Notes under the pieces: model-generated | What the model saw: the letters and a program-made list of their open reading frames with translations, nothing else | What the model was told of the DNA's origin: nothing | Database searches by the model: none | Part shown: piece after piece, positions 36,081 through 46,401 of the stretch | Layout of the letters: every line of letters begins with the position of its first letter | How positions within the stretch are numbered: position 1 is the first letter of the stretch | Origin: Yoonia sp. I 8.24 | Lineage (GTDB): Bacteria > Pseudomonadota > Alphaproteobacteria > Rhodobacterales > Rhodobacteraceae | DNA length: 64,000 bases | NCBI RefSeq assembly: GCF_022096995.1 | Contig: NZ_JACXGQ010000003.1 | Location: 372,001-436,000, forward strand | Direction: 5' to 3' | Translations under genes and position numbers: made by a program

Positions 36081-37172
36081 ATGGCTGACCTAAAACTCAC
36101 GGATATTGCCAAGACCTACGGTGGCAAGGTTGATGTGCTCAAACACATTGATCTTGAAATCGAAACCGGCGAATTGATCGTTTTTGTGGGCCCCTCTGGC
36201 TGCGGGAAATCGACACTTTTGCGGATGATCGCCGGGCTTGAAAAGATTACAGACGGCACGTTGGAAATTGATGGTCAGGTGGTCAATGATGTGCCGCCCG
36301 CACAGCGCGGCATCGCGATGGTGTTTCAGTCCTATGCGCTTTACCCGCATATGACCGTGCGCGAAAACATGTCGTTTGCGTTGAAGCTGGCCAAAAAAAC
36401 CGCGACTGAAATCGACGCCGCTGTCAGCAAAGCCGCCAAAATTTTGCAGCTTGAAGACTATCTTGATCGGCTGCCAAAGGCGCTGTCTGGCGGGCAACGC
36501 CAACGGGTTGCGATTGGGCGGTCCATTGTGCGCAATCCCAAGGTCTATCTGTTTGATGAACCGCTTTCGAACCTTGATGCTGCATTGCGCGTGGCGACGC
36601 GCATTGAGATTGCGCAACTCAAAGAATCGATGCCTGAAAGCACGATGATCTATGTGACCCATGATCAAGTCGAAGCGATGACACTGGCCACGCGGATCGT
36701 GGTTTTGGCCAATAAAGGGATCGCACAGGTCGGCACCCCGCTTGAGCTCTACGAACGTCCTGAGAATGAATTTGTGGCGCAGTTTATTGGATCACCTTCA
36801 ATGAACCTATTAGCGGGGGAAATCGTCGCTACAGGGGAACAGACAGTTGTAAAGCTCGACGGTGGCGGCACGGTGACATCTGCGGTGCCAACGCTAGATT
36901 CTGACAAGGGCCTCAAAGTGAACGTTGGTGTGCGTCCCGAAGATATGATCGCGACCACAGACGACAGCTATCTGTTTGAAGGAAAAGTGCATATTACCGA
37001 AGCCCTGGGCGAGGTGACGTTGCTTTATTTTGATAAAATCGGCGGTAATGATGCGGTAATCGGTAAGCTACCCGGCATTCATACGGGCCTGCGGGGGGAA
37101 ACGGTTCGGATGCATGCAGCACCCGAAAAAGTGCAGATTTTCCACAACGGTCAATCGCTCTATTATCGCTAG
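36081..37172 (+). CDS. aglK: Alpha-glucoside ABC transporter ATP-binding protein
   Basis: 363 residues from ATG 36081 with GAGGGG upstream; the longer frame begins inside aglA. Walker A GPSGCGKST (about residues 36-44), Q-loop VFQSYALYPHMTV, signature LSGGQRQRVAIGRS, Walker B VYLFDEPLSNLDA and the H-loop YVTHDQVEAMT are intact. A C-terminal TOBE/OB-fold regulatory domain follows (about 240-363), as in MalK/UgpC. It drives AglFG. In the family such ATPases are sometimes shared by several CUT1 sugar transporters. Confidence 0.94.
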   Translation: MADLKLTDIAKTYGGKVDVLKHIDLEIETGELIVFVGPSGCGKSTLLRMIAGLEKITDGTLEIDGQVVNDVPPAQRGIAMVFQSYALYPHMTVRENMSFALKLAKKTATEIDAAVSKAAKILQLEDYLDRLPKALSGGQRQRVAIGRSIVRNPKVYLFDEPLSNLDAALRVATRIEIAQLKESMPESTMIYVTHDQVEAMTLATRIVVLANKGIAQVGTPLELYERPENEFVAQFIGSPSMNLLAGEIVATGEQTVVKLDGGGTVTSAVPTLDSDKGLKVNVGVRPEDMIATTDDSYLFEGKVHITEALGEVTLLYFDKIGGNDAVIGKLPGIHTGLRGETVRMHAAPEKVQIFHNGQSLYYR

Positions 37173-37182
37173 GGTACTTTGC

Positions 37183-37224
37183 AAAAAAAAAGGCCGCTGA
37201 TTTGTTCAGCGGCCTTTTTCTTTT
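37183..37224. terminator. Bidirectional Rho-independent terminator, aglK / pterin methyltransferase
   Basis: AGGCCGCTGA and TCAGCGGCCT pair over 10 bp around a TTTGT loop. The stem is flanked by eight A on one side and TTTTTCTTTT on the other, so it serves both the rightward agl operon and the leftward gene ending at 37240. Confidence 0.93.
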
Positions 37225-37239
37225 CGTAGCTGTTTAGCC

Positions 37240-38307
37240 TTATCCGCGACGACGTCGCCCCGTGCGTGCGCGCCCTTCTCCTGCTTTGACAGGGGCGCGG
37301 TTGAATTTGATCCAGTCAGCGCCTGACGGGTCATTGTCGGTCAAGAAGTTTGCGGCGCGAATGGCTTCCATTTCGGAGCCCGCCTTGGCTTTTGTCGATC
37401 CCATGCCAAAGAGCGTCACAAACAGTTCATCGTCGATATCTTCTGGCAGGATAATGCCGGCAGCGGCTATTTCAGCCTTTTTTTCGGCGATCTTTTTGGG
37501 CCCGACGGGCAGGGCGATTGGGTTCATGATGGCCGATGTCATGCCGGCTTCCATTGCCATTGGCAGGAACGCGTTGTTGACGCCGTGCCGGTTGGGCAGA
37601 CCAAAGCTGATGTTGGACGCACCGCAGGTGGTGTTGACGCCCAATTCGTCGCGCAGACGTCGGACCAAGGTGAAAACCTGTAAACCAGCTGTGGCCATTG
37701 CACCAATCGGCATCACCAGCGGGTCAACCACGATGTCATGCGCTGGGATGCCAAAATCAGCAGCTCGTTCGACGATCTTTTTGGCAACAGCAAAGCGCAC
37801 GTCGGGGTCTTCGGAAATGCCCGTATCATCGTTGGAAATCGCAACGACAGGAACATTGTATTTCTTGACCAGTGGCAGCACCAATTCAAGACGCTCTTCT
37901 TCGCCGGTGACGGAATTGAGCAGCGGGCGCCCTTCGGCTGCGGCCAGACCGTTTTCAAGCGCGCCGGGCACAGAACTATCAATACACAGCGGCGTATCGA
38001 CAACCGCTTGCACGCGCTCAATCAATTCCTTCATTAGCGGTGGTTCAACAAAGTTATTGTCGGCGTAACGTGGATCTTCGGCCATCTTGTTGGAAAACAC
38101 AGCGCCTGAATTCACGTCGAGAATATTTGCGCCCGCAGCAGTCTGTGCGATGGCATCGGCTTCGACGCGGCTGAAATCGCCTTGCTCAAGCTCTGCGGCC
38201 AAAATTTTACGGCCCGTCGGGTTGATCCGTTCACCGATCACGCAAAATGGTTCATCGAACCCGATGATAGCTGTCTTCGTTTTTGATTCAACAATCGTAC
38301 GGGTCAT
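37240..38307 (-). CDS. Methyltetrahydrofolate-binding methyltransferase (pterin module of split methionine synthase)
   Basis: 355-residue pterin-binding TIM barrel, like MetH domain 2 and AcsE/MtgA: FCVIGERINPTGRK (residues 21-34), ANILDVNSG, CIDSS, NSVTGEE, VVDPLVMPIG and CGASNISFGLPNRHGVN. It transfers the methyl of methyl-THF to a corrinoid protein. No homocysteine or B12 domain is attached. It is the downstream gene of a leftward unit with MTHFR, which makes its substrate (ATGA overlap), and a virulence-factor-domain protein. The C-terminus is a basic EGRARTGRRRRG tail like that of the RamA-like protein at 17962. A methylamine- or betaine-type demethylation role is the alternative. Confidence 0.88.
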   Translation of the reverse strand: MTRTIVESKTKTAIIGFDEPFCVIGERINPTGRKILAAELEQGDFSRVEADAIAQTAAGANILDVNSGAVFSNKMAEDPRYADNNFVEPPLMKELIERVQAVVDTPLCIDSSVPGALENGLAAAEGRPLLNSVTGEEERLELVLPLVKKYNVPVVAISNDDTGISEDPDVRFAVAKKIVERAADFGIPAHDIVVDPLVMPIGAMATAGLQVFTLVRRLRDELGVNTTCGASNISFGLPNRHGVNNAFLPMAMEAGMTSAIMNPIALPVGPKKIAEKKAEIAAAGIILPEDIDDELFVTLFGMGSTKAKAGSEMEAIRAANFLTDNDPSGADWIKFNRAPVKAGEGRARTGRRRRG

Positions 38308-39239
38308 TGGTTTTCCTTGGTCAAATTAGCTGGGGTAGCGTTGCTACCGCCGTTCTGGATGGCCCAATTTGCATTTGTTTTGATCCCGCCAAGCGGAAAG
38401 AAATGCACATTGGTGATGTTGAAATCCGGATGTGCGGCTTTGTGAGCCGCCAATTCGGTAAGCACATCAGTTGGTTCGTATGGCAAAAGAAGCTTCGTCA
38501 CATCCATCGCGCGTTTTTGCAGGACCTTCAGTGATGGCCCAACTCCGCATGCAATCGCAAATTTGATCAGCGTTTGCAACTTGGCCGGGCCAGCGATACC
38601 AATATGGATCGGGATCGTTATCCCTGCATCTCGTAGCGCATCCGCCCAGGCGATCATCGGCTTTGCTTCAAAGGCGAATTGCGTCGCGAGTGCCATGTCA
38701 GCGCTTGTTGTTTCGGAAAATCGTTGTTTCCAACGCAACGCTTCCATCACGTTGTGATCACTGCCGTCCTTGTCGATATCGCGGTTGCCTTCGGGGTGGC
38801 CTGCAACATGCAAGCGTTTGAAATCACCAAACAGCCCGGTTTCCATCAACTGCATTGAACTATGAAAATCACCCTTGGGCTGCGCAACACCGCCAGCCAG
38901 TAAAAGCGCCTGATCAACACCAGCTTCGCCCTGATAACGCGCGATCCAGTCGGCAAGCTCAGCTCTATCCGCAATGATGCGCGCCGGGAAATGCGGCATA
39001 ACGCGGTAGCCATCATCCGCCAGACGTTTCGCTGTCGCGACCATGTCGTCAATCGGCGTGCCATCGATATGAGCGATGTAAACGCGTGTGCCTGTGGGCA
39101 GATAGTCTTTGAAATCATCGACTTTTTCAGCGGTCCGCGGCATGACCTCGATAGAGTAATCTTGCAAAAACGCCGTGATTTCAGGGTTTTCACCCGACGT
39201 CGTGATATCTTTGCGTTTCATAAAAGGCAGCAGCGACAT
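38304..39239 (-). CDS. Methylenetetrahydrofolate reductase (short type)
   Basis: 311 residues from ATG 39239 with CGGAGAT upstream. The flavoprotein TIM barrel of the MetF family is suggested by SIEVMPRTAEKVDDF (position of the catalytic-Glu strand), RVYIAHIDGTPIDDMVATAKRL, YRVMPHFPARI, LLLAGG, LHVAGHPEGN and a late FFPLGGIKTNANW. It differs enough from canonical MetF to be a distinct subtype. It reduces methylene-THF to methyl-THF, the substrate of the overlapping downstream pterin methyltransferase, and overlaps no other function in the window. Confidence 0.82.
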   Translation of the reverse strand: MSLLPFMKRKDITTSGENPEITAFLQDYSIEVMPRTAEKVDDFKDYLPTGTRVYIAHIDGTPIDDMVATAKRLADDGYRVMPHFPARIIADRAELADWIARYQGEAGVDQALLLAGGVAQPKGDFHSSMQLMETGLFGDFKRLHVAGHPEGNRDIDKDGSDHNVMEALRWKQRFSETTSADMALATQFAFEAKPMIAWADALRDAGITIPIHIGIAGPAKLQTLIKFAIACGVGPSLKVLQKRAMDVTKLLLPYEPTDVLTELAAHKAAHPDFNITNVHFFPLGGIKTNANWAIQNGGSNATPANLTKENQ

Positions 39240-39268
39240 GGCGATCTCCGATATGCGGGTAAAAGGGG

Positions 39269-39565
39269 TCAAGCCCAACCGTCGTTTGCGATCAGGGTTT
39301 TTAGACGGGTTTGGTCGAACTCAGCATCAATGCGGGCGGCTTCGGCTTCGGCGGCCTCTTGGGGCGTGCCTTCAACCGGGTAGGGGGCGGCTTTGCGGAA
39401 ACCAGCAAGGTAATCATCCGATTCAGCCGCACCTGATTTCATTGCAGCGCGGTCGATTGCCTGTTCAAACCGCTCTGGCAGCGGCATTTTCGCGCCTTTG
39501 CGCCCACGGCCAACGATGACTTGGGCGGGCATATCGCGCCAATAAACTATGGTGACATCGGGCAT
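39269..39565 (-). CDS. Virulence-factor-domain small protein
   Basis: 98 residues. TIVYWRDMPAQVIVGRGRKG at the N-terminus and LPERFEQAIDRAAMKSG match the small Pfam 'virulence factor' family, whose molecular role is not known. It is 29 bp upstream of MTHFR and co-directional with it and the pterin methyltransferase, so a link to one-carbon metabolism is more likely than to virulence. AAGGGGAA precedes the ATG at a long spacing. Confidence 0.7.
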   Translation of the reverse strand: MPDVTIVYWRDMPAQVIVGRGRKGAKMPLPERFEQAIDRAAMKSGAAESDDYLAGFRKAAPYPVEGTPQEAAEAEAARIDAEFDQTRLKTLIANDGWA

Positions 39566-39859
39566 GTGGGTGATTCCCCTTGTTGTGTTACTTCGGTTCT
39601 AGCATTCGAAATGCGTCCACAATGTCGGTTTTCGACATCGCAGACGCATTGAGCGACCGACCTTTGCTAACCCGTTGGTCACGCGCGGGCCAGTGGGCGG
39701 CAAGATCATAATTTTCATGTTCCAGATGTGCGAAATTCAGATTGGGGCTGCATTGCGCGATGCCCAGTCGATGAAACTGATCACAATAGGTCGACGCCCC
39801 TTGCGTCGCGGCCCGCTGCGGCCTAGCTTGGGGATAACTCGAAATGGAGGGCGTGTATC

Positions 39860-40972
39860 ATGGCGCCCAAGCGTCCCAAAGGTGCGGGCGCGTTCCCCAA
39901 AGCGGTCGAAACCCCCGCGCCAAATCCGCCTGATCCGGCGTCGCTTTATGCAGCACTGGATTTAGGAACAAATAGCTGTCGCATGTTGATTGCCCAACCG
40001 AAGGGTAGCCAATTTCATGTGGTAGATAGCTTTTCAAAGTCTGTGCAACTTGGGCATGGGCTAGAAAGCACGGGGCGGCTATCGCGCGCCTCGATGAATC
40101 GTACCGTGTCTGCGATGCGGATTTGCCGTGAAAAACTTAAACGACATGGTGTCAAACATATGCGGCTTGTGGCGACCGAAGCCTGTCGGCGTGCGCAAAA
40201 CGGCAGCAATTTTATCGCGCAGGTGCGGCGCGAGACCGGGTTGAAGCTTGAAATTATTAAACCCGAAGAAGAAGCACGTCTTGCGGTGATTTCCTGCGCA
40301 CCGTTGGTTAGCGTCAACACAGAGCAGCTGCTTGTTGTCGACATCGGCGGCGGGTCGACTGAACTGGTTTGGATTGATTTAACCAAGGTTCCCAAACGCG
40401 AAAGACCGCGCGCAATCATGCGCTTACACGCCGGATTTAAATCTGATCCGGGGCCGTTTGCAGCGGCCAAAGTCGTTGATTGGATTTCTGTGCCTCTTGG
40501 CGTTGCGACGCTGCGCGATCAATTTGCCGATGTTGAAGATGACGCCGCACGCTTTGCCTTGATGAGCTGGTTTTTTGAAGAAAACCTTGAAGAATTTTCA
40601 CCCTATGCCGCGACGCAAGCCCGCGAAGGGTTCCAAATCATCGGCACCAGCGGCACGGTGACAACGGTTGCGGCCAGCCATCTGGGGCTCAAACGTTATG
40701 ACCGGACCAAAGTTGATGGGTTGCGCATGACGTCTGACCAGATCGACACGGTGATCCGGGATTACTTGTCGCTTGGCCCGATTGGCCGGCGTGCAGACCC
40801 GCGTATAGGCAAGGATCGGCAGGCACTGATCATGTCAGGTTCTGCGATTTTGCAGGCGTTAATGCGGCTTTGGCCGACCGATCGGCTTTCTGTGGCGGAT
40901 CGTGGGCTGCGCGAAGGGCTTCTTTATGCGCAGATGTCGGCAGATGGGGTCTTGGAAGATGCGCCGTTTTAG
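39860..40972 (+). CDS. Ppx/GppA family phosphatase
   Basis: 370 residues from ATG 39860 with GGAGG. After a Pro-rich N-terminal leader (about 1-25), the ASKHA fold shows YAALDLGTNSCRMLIAQ, VATEACRRAQNG, the catalytic-Glu region IKPEEEARLAV, and VVDIGGGSTELVWID, with IIGTSGTVTTVAA late. It degrades polyphosphate or removes phosphate from pppGpp. It is the short single-domain-pair form, lacking the C-terminal HD domain of long Ppx. It lies 15 bp from rlmE, an arrangement common in alphaproteobacteria. Confidence 0.9.
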   Translation: MAPKRPKGAGAFPKAVETPAPNPPDPASLYAALDLGTNSCRMLIAQPKGSQFHVVDSFSKSVQLGHGLESTGRLSRASMNRTVSAMRICREKLKRHGVKHMRLVATEACRRAQNGSNFIAQVRRETGLKLEIIKPEEEARLAVISCAPLVSVNTEQLLVVDIGGGSTELVWIDLTKVPKRERPRAIMRLHAGFKSDPGPFAAAKVVDWISVPLGVATLRDQFADVEDDAARFALMSWFFEENLEEFSPYAATQAREGFQIIGTSGTVTTVAASHLGLKRYDRTKVDGLRMTSDQIDTVIRDYLSLGPIGRRADPRIGKDRQALIMSGSAILQALMRLWPTDRLSVADRGLREGLLYAQMSADGVLEDAPF

Positions 40973-40987
40973 GCGATAGGCAGTGGT

Positions 40988-41719
40988 ATGGCCAAGAAAA
41001 CAACAAAAAACTCATCCGGACGCGGGCAACGCGATCTGACCGTGAAGGTAAAGACGGCGAAAGGGCGCAAGATTAGCTCGACGTTGTGGTTGCAGCGGCA
41101 GTTGAATGATCCTTATGTCAAACGCGCACAAGCCGATGGCTACCGTGGGCGCGCGGCCTATAAGATTCTGGAACTTGATGATAAATTCCGCTTTCTTGTG
41201 CCGGGTGCGCGGATTGTTGACCTTGGCTGTGCGCCGGGCGGCTGGTTACAGGTGGCTGTCAAACGCGCGAATACTTTGGGCGAACGTAAAAGCAAGGCAC
41301 AAGGCTATGTGCTGGGTGTCGACCTGCAAGAGGTAGAACCGATTGCGGGCGCCGAGGTGCATCAGCTTGATTTTCTCGAAGATGACGCTGACAAAAAGGT
41401 TATGGGATGGCTTGGCGGGCCTGCCGATGTTGTGATGTCTGACATGGCGGCTTCGGCCTCTGGGCACAAGCAAACCGACCACTTGCGGATCATGACCCTG
41501 TGCGAGGCCGCAGCCTATTTCGCTTTTGATGTGCTGAATGAGGGCGGCACATTTGTGGCCAAAGTTTTGGCAGGGGGCGCCGAGGCTGATTTGCAAAAAC
41601 TGCTCCGGATGAACTTTACCAAAGTCTCTCATGTGAAACCGCCTGCGTCGCGGTCTGACAGTTCAGAAAAATTTGTCGTTGCGACCGGGTTTAAAGGGCG
41701 TCCGTCAGAAGAAGACTGA
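40988..41719 (+). CDS. rlmE: 23S rRNA (uridine-2'-O)-methyltransferase RlmE (FtsJ)
   Basis: 243 residues. A basic N-terminal tail (about 1-35) precedes the FtsJ core: [16 protein letters not shown] with the catalytic Lys, [15 protein letters not shown] (SAM motif I), [18 protein letters not shown] with catalytic Asp, [12 protein letters not shown] with Lys and a late Glu in [11 protein letters not shown]. It methylates U2552 in the ribosomal A-site. It probably shares a transcript with the Ppx-like gene. Its TGA directly abuts the stop of the convergent next gene (TGATCA). Confidence 0.95.
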   Translation: MAKKTTKNSSGRGQRDLTVKVKTAKGRKISSTLWLQRQLNDPYVKRAQADGYRGRAAYKILELDDKFRFLVPGARIVDLGCAPGGWLQVAVKRANTLGERKSKAQGYVLGVDLQEVEPIAGAEVHQLDFLEDDADKKVMGWLGGPADVVMSDMAASASGHKQTDHLRIMTLCEAAAYFAFDVLNEGGTFVAKVLAGGAEADLQKLLRMNFTKVSHVKPPASRSDSSEKFVVATGFKGRPSEED

Positions 41720-42316
41720 TCACGATTGCGCCTGTTCCCATGTCTCAAATTCTTCAGGGCGCTTCGCGTGCAACCGGGCTGAAACTTCTGGTGAAAGCGC
41801 AAGTTCCATCCGAGGTGAGACGTTTTTGCGCGGCAGATCGATTACACCCCCAAGACGGTCTTCTAGGAACATTCTAATCTTGTCTTGTGCCTCGTATTTA
41901 AACAGATGATCCACGCCAATTTGACCGTCATTCAGACGGACAAATTTACTTTGTGATCCAAGCGCGGCAAATGGCGCTGGCGTGCCCTTGCAGTATTCCA
42001 GCACAAAATCATCGAAGCTGACATCTATGGTGCTGTTTTCATGACCTTGTAAGGCCTCGCGTGAACGGTAACGATACCAGCTGCCAAGCCAGTCGATAGG
42101 GTTTCTAACAATCGCCATGATTTCCGGTGTCCCGCCCAGTGATTGTTCCACAAACGGGCGTAAGAATCGGTGGTAGCGGCGCATTGGCGTGTGTTTCATA
42201 GCGGGCGGACTACGCAAAACCATAGAGGCGCGGGGGGCAAGAACGGCCGAGATCGCCGTGGTTCCTGTTTTGGGCACCGCAAGGATAACCAATTGTTCTT
42301 TTGAAAAAACAAGCAT
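41720..42316 (-). CDS. Sulfotransferase family protein
   Basis: 198-residue protein. LVILAVPKTGTTAISAVL (about residues 9-26) is the phosphosulfate-binding loop, and IMAIVRNPIDWLGSWYRYRS is the 3'-phosphate loop with the conserved Arg and Ser. It is short for the family but both PAPS-binding motifs are present. No signal peptide. It differs from the HKTGTT proteins at 4177 and 20215. It converges with rlmE with no spacing, and lies upstream of recA on the opposite strand. Acceptor unknown. Confidence 0.78.
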   Translation of the reverse strand: MLVFSKEQLVILAVPKTGTTAISAVLAPRASMVLRSPPAMKHTPMRRYHRFLRPFVEQSLGGTPEIMAIVRNPIDWLGSWYRYRSREALQGHENSTIDVSFDDFVLEYCKGTPAPFAALGSQSKFVRLNDGQIGVDHLFKYEAQDKIRMFLEDRLGGVIDLPRKNVSPRMELALSPEVSARLHAKRPEEFETWEQAQS

Positions 42317-42426
42317 TTACGCGGCAGTCCTTAGTTAACGCTGTCGAAGTTATACGGCATCAACACATTTTTAACCACTCTCATCAAATCTGTTGAAAGA
42401 AAAATTTTAGTTGCAATGTTCCTATT

Positions 42427-42460
42427 TTGATCTCATGTATATTGAGAACATAAAAAGAAC
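42427..42460 (+). promoter_or_regulatory. recA promoter with SOS (LexA) box
   Basis: TTGATC (42427-42432), 17 bases, then ATAAAA (42450-42455) makes a reasonable -35/-10 pair. GAAC-N7-GAAC (42446-42460) is an exact alphaproteobacterial LexA direct repeat overlying the -10. An additional imperfect site, GTTC-N7-GATC, lies at 42418-42432. Confidence 0.85.
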
Positions 42461-42509
42461 AAAGCAGTGATTGCTGCCCCGGCGGGCGCGTGAAATAAGG
42501 GTTAGAAAC

Positions 42510-43586
42510 ATGGCAACGGCAGAGCTTCTCAAAATGGCAGATAAGAAAACCGCAGACAAAGAAAAAGCGCTCGAAAGTGCATTGGCACAGATCGAACGCC
42601 AGTTCGGTAAGGGCTCTATTATGAAGCTCGGCGGCGATAATAAGATGGCCGATATCGAGGCGACATCAACCGGATCGCTTGGTTTGGATATCGCGCTCGG
42701 CATTGGCGGTCTGCCTAAAGGGCGCGTGATTGAAATTTACGGCCCAGAATCATCCGGGAAGACAACGCTAACGCTGCACGCGATTGCGGAAGAACAGAAA
42801 AAGGGAGGCGTTTGTGCTTTTGTTGACGCGGAACATGCGTTGGACCCGCAATATGCCAAAAAGCTTGGCGTTAACCTAGATGAATTGCTGATCTCGCAAC
42901 CTGATACGGGTGAACAAGCGCTCGAAATTGTCGATACGCTTGTACGGTCAAACGCCGTGTCACTGGTTGTGGTCGATTCTGTTGCTGCGCTGACACCAAA
43001 ATCAGAACTTGAAGGCGATATGGGCGACAGCAGCGTTGGCGTGCATGCCCGGTTGATGTCACAGGCGATGCGCAAACTGACCGGCTCTATCAACCGTTCC
43101 GGCTGCATGGTGATCTTCATTAACCAAATTCGGATGAAGATCGGCGTGATGTTTGGGTCACCTGAGACAACGACTGGCGGGAACGCGTTGAAATTCTACG
43201 CCTCTGTCCGTCTCGATATTCGCCGCATCGGCGCAATCAAAGACCGGGATGAAATCGTCGGGAACGCGACTCGCGTGAAAGTCGTTAAAAACAAGGTGGC
43301 GCCGCCGTTTAAACAGGTGGAATTCGACATCATGTACGGCGAAGGGATTTCCAAAATGGGCGAGCTGCTGGATCTTGGCGTTAAAGCTGGCGTTGTCGAA
43401 AAATCCGGCGCTTGGTTCAGCTATGGCGATGAACGTATGGGGCAGGGGCGTGAAAACTCTAAAAGCTTCTTACGTGAGAACCCCGCTGTGGCCGAGGAAA
43501 TCGAAGATAAAATTCGCGCGGCACATGGGTTAGATTCGACTGGGGCCGTTGGCGGCGCGGATGACGACGATCTTGTCGAAATCTAG
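42510..43586 (+). CDS. recA: Recombinase RecA
   Basis: 358 residues from ATG 42510; the longer frame lies in the promoter leader. Walker [10 protein letters not shown] (about 71-79), [10 protein letters not shown], the Walker [11 protein letters not shown], the DNA-binding loop region and [12 protein letters not shown] are all standard, with an acidic C-terminus DDDDLVEI. It catalyses strand exchange and triggers LexA self-cleavage. The SOS box on its promoter makes it self-induced by damage. A strong terminator follows at 43608. Confidence 0.98.
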   Translation: MATAELLKMADKKTADKEKALESALAQIERQFGKGSIMKLGGDNKMADIEATSTGSLGLDIALGIGGLPKGRVIEIYGPESSGKTTLTLHAIAEEQKKGGVCAFVDAEHALDPQYAKKLGVNLDELLISQPDTGEQALEIVDTLVRSNAVSLVVVDSVAALTPKSELEGDMGDSSVGVHARLMSQAMRKLTGSINRSGCMVIFINQIRMKIGVMFGSPETTTGGNALKFYASVRLDIRRIGAIKDRDEIVGNATRVKVVKNKVAPPFKQVEFDIMYGEGISKMGELLDLGVKAGVVEKSGAWFSYGDERMGQGRENSKSFLRENPAVAEEIEDKIRAAHGLDSTGAVGGADDDDLVEI

Positions 43587-43607
43587 GGCAATTTTTCTGT
43601 TTTGTGA

Positions 43608-43645
43608 AACAAAGGCGTCGCACAAGCGGCGCCTTTGTTCGTTTC
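43608..43645 (+). terminator. Rho-independent terminator of recA
   Basis: AACAAAGGCG (43608-43617) pairs with CGCCTTTGTT (43630-43639), extended by GAAAC/GTTTC outside, with T-rich sequence after. It starts 21 bp past the recA stop. Confidence 0.88.
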
Positions 43646-43743
43646 ATTGGGTCATCAGCGACAAGATGTTGCGCGCGCTGTGGACAGTGGGCGGGCACAG
43701 GGCTATTTCTGCCTATCAAATGACGTATAAATGAGAGCCTGCC

Positions 43744-46401
43744 ATGACAAGCCTTGCTGAAATTCGATCTACCTTTCTGAACTATTTTGGCAAGCAAGGC
43801 CACGAGGTTGTCGCCTCCAGCCCGCTTGTGCCACGCAATGACCCAACCTTGATGTTCACCAACTCGGGTATGGTCCAGTTTAAGAACTGTTTCACTGGCG
43901 TCGATAACCGCGATTATACACGCGCAACGACCAGCCAAAAATGTGTCCGCGCGGGCGGCAAGCACAACGATCTTGATAATGTCGGGATGACCGCGCGGCA
44001 CCTGACATTCTTTGAAATGCTCGGCAATTTTAGCTTTGGCGATTATTTCAAAGAACAAGCGATCCCCTACGCATGGGAGATGGTCACCAAAGAGCTTGAT
44101 ATCCCCGCTGAAAAGCTGCTGGTGACGGTCTACCACACGGATGACGAAGCCGCTGATCTGTGGAAAAAGGTCGCAGGCTTGCCGGACGAACGGATCATCC
44201 GTATCCCGACAGATGACAATTTTTGGCGAATGGGGCCAACCGGGCCATGTGGCCCCTGTACCGAGATTTTCTTTGACCATGGCGATCACATCTGGGGTGG
44301 CCCTCCGGGATCACCCGAAGAAGACGGCGACCGCTTTATCGAAATCTGGAACCTCGTTTTCATGCAAAATGAGCAATTCGAAGACGGCACGATGCAACCG
44401 CTTCCCATGCAATCCATCGACACCGGTATGGGGCTGGAACGTATTTCATCGCTGCTGCAAGGCACCAATAACGTTTTTGAAACAGATCTGATGAAGGCGC
44501 TTGTCGATGCGTCTGCCAACGCGACATCGACCGGCACGGACGAGAGCATCGTAACGCACCACCGCGTGATTGCGGATCACTTGCGGTCTACCTCATTCTT
44601 GATTGCCGAAGGTGTGCTGCCTTCAAACGAAGGGCGCGGTTATGTGCTGCGCCGTATCATGCGCCGTGCGATGCGCCATGCGCATTTGCTGGGAGCAAAA
44701 GACCCTGTGATGCATCAATTGGTGCCCGCGTTGGTGCAACAGATGGGTGCCGCCTATCCTGAGCTAGGCCAAGGCCAGCGTTTGATTGAAGAAACGCTGC
44801 TCAACGAGGAAGTGCGCTTTAAGCAGACGTTGGACCGTGGGCTTAAGTTGCTCGATGATGAGGTGTCAGGGCTGTCAGAGGGCGATGCCTTGCCCGGTGA
44901 GGCCGCGTTTAAACTATACGACACCTACGGGTTCCCGCTTGATTTGACCCAGGATGCGCTGCGCGAACGTGGTGTGGCTGTCGATACTGACGGGTTCGAT
45001 ACCGCAATGGCTGCGCAAAAAGCCAAAGCCCGCGCCGCATGGTCCGGTACAGGTGAGGCCGCGGATAGCACCATTTGGTTCGACGTGGCTGATCAACACG
45101 GCGCCACAGATTTCTTAGGCTATGACACGACAACCGCTGAAGGGCAGATTGTGGCGCTGGTGGCCGATGGTGGCATGGTTGATAGCGCGGATGGTGCCGT
45201 ACAGATCGTATTGAACCAAACCCCGTTCTATGCCGAATCCGGTGGCCAAGTTGGCGACGCTGGGCAACTGGCAACCGATACAGGTACAGCCGAAATCACC
45301 GATACCAAAAAGGTTGAAGGCGTCTATATCCACTTTGCGCGTGTGACCTCTGGTACGATCAGCGCGGGGCAGGGTGCGGCGTTGGCTGTTGATCCGGCAC
45401 GCCGTGACACAATTCAGGCCAACCACTCGGCGACACACCTGTTGAACGAAGCGTTGCGTGAGGTGCTTGGTGATCATATCGCACAGCGCGGGTCGCTGAA
45501 TGCGCCCGATCGTTTGCGGTTCGACTTTAGCCATACCAAAGCACTGACTGCCGATGAATTGGCAAAGGTTGAACGCGATGTGAACGCGGTGATCCGCCAA
45601 AACACCAGCGTTGAAACCCGGATCATGACCCCGGATGATGCACGCGCGCTTGGAGCGCAGGCGTTGTTTGGTGAGAAATACGGTGATGAGGTCCGTGTCG
45701 TGTCGATGGGTCGTCAAGATGGGTCCGGCAAGGGCACATCAGGCGATACTTATTCGCTTGAGCTTTGCGGTGGTACGCATGTGAACCAGCTTGGTGAGAT
45801 CGGCGTTTTTGTGGCTTTAGGCGATAGCGCCTCTAGCGCAGGTGTCCGTCGGATCGAAGCATTGACGGGTCAGGCGGCCTTGGATCATCTGCGTGCGCAA
45901 GATGCGGGGCTGAACGCCACCGCCGCTGTTCTTAAGGCACCGGCTGGCGAAGTGGCCGACCGGGTCAAAGCCTTGATGGACGAACGCAAAGCGCTGGCAA
46001 ACGAGGTCGCGCAATTGCGTCGCGAGGTTGCGATGGGCGGCGGTGCCGCCGCGGCCGCCCCGGCTGAAACGATCAATGGCGTCCCCTTCCAAGCACAAGT
46101 CTTGCAAGGCGTGACCGGCAAAGACCTACCCGCGTTGATCGATGAGATGAAAACCGCAATGGGCAGCGGCGCTGTGTTGTTGATCGCGGATACTGGCGGT
46201 AAGGCCGCAGTCGCTGTGGGCGTGTCCAAAGATTTGACCGACCGTGTGTCAGCGGTGGATATTTTGCGCGCTGTGACTCCTGAACTGGGCGGTAAAGGTG
46301 GCGGCGGCCGCCCCGATATGGCCCAAGGCGGCGGCGCATCGGCTGAAAATGCAACAGCTGCGATTGCGGCTGCAAAAACTGTGCTGGAGGAATTGAAATG
46401 A
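43744..46401 (+). CDS. alaS: Alanyl-tRNA synthetase
   Basis: 885 residues, full family length. The class II core is N-terminal ([34 protein letters not shown], with the ATP site [17 protein letters not shown]). The editing domain has metal ligands in [12 protein letters not shown] (about residue 560) and ELCGGTHV (about 670). The C-Ala domain ends [14 protein letters not shown]. It charges tRNA-Ala and hydrolyses Ser-tRNA-Ala. Its stop overlaps the next ATG (ATGA), so the small DUF1330 protein is translationally coupled. Confidence 0.98.
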   Translation: MTSLAEIRSTFLNYFGKQGHEVVASSPLVPRNDPTLMFTNSGMVQFKNCFTGVDNRDYTRATTSQKCVRAGGKHNDLDNVGMTARHLTFFEMLGNFSFGDYFKEQAIPYAWEMVTKELDIPAEKLLVTVYHTDDEAADLWKKVAGLPDERIIRIPTDDNFWRMGPTGPCGPCTEIFFDHGDHIWGGPPGSPEEDGDRFIEIWNLVFMQNEQFEDGTMQPLPMQSIDTGMGLERISSLLQGTNNVFETDLMKALVDASANATSTGTDESIVTHHRVIADHLRSTSFLIAEGVLPSNEGRGYVLRRIMRRAMRHAHLLGAKDPVMHQLVPALVQQMGAAYPELGQGQRLIEETLLNEEVRFKQTLDRGLKLLDDEVSGLSEGDALPGEAAFKLYDTYGFPLDLTQDALRERGVAVDTDGFDTAMAAQKAKARAAWSGTGEAADSTIWFDVADQHGATDFLGYDTTTAEGQIVALVADGGMVDSADGAVQIVLNQTPFYAESGGQVGDAGQLATDTGTAEITDTKKVEGVYIHFARVTSGTISAGQGAALAVDPARRDTIQANHSATHLLNEALREVLGDHIAQRGSLNAPDRLRFDFSHTKALTADELAKVERDVNAVIRQNTSVETRIMTPDDARALGAQALFGEKYGDEVRVVSMGRQDGSGKGTSGDTYSLELCGGTHVNQLGEIGVFVALGDSASSAGVRRIEALTGQAALDHLRAQDAGLNATAAVLKAPAGEVADRVKALMDERKALANEVAQLRREVAMGGGAAAAAPAETINGVPFQAQVLQGVTGKDLPALIDEMKTAMGSGAVLLIADTGGKAAVAVGVSKDLTDRVSAVDILRAVTPELGGKGGGGRPDMAQGGGASAENATAAIAAAKTVLEELK

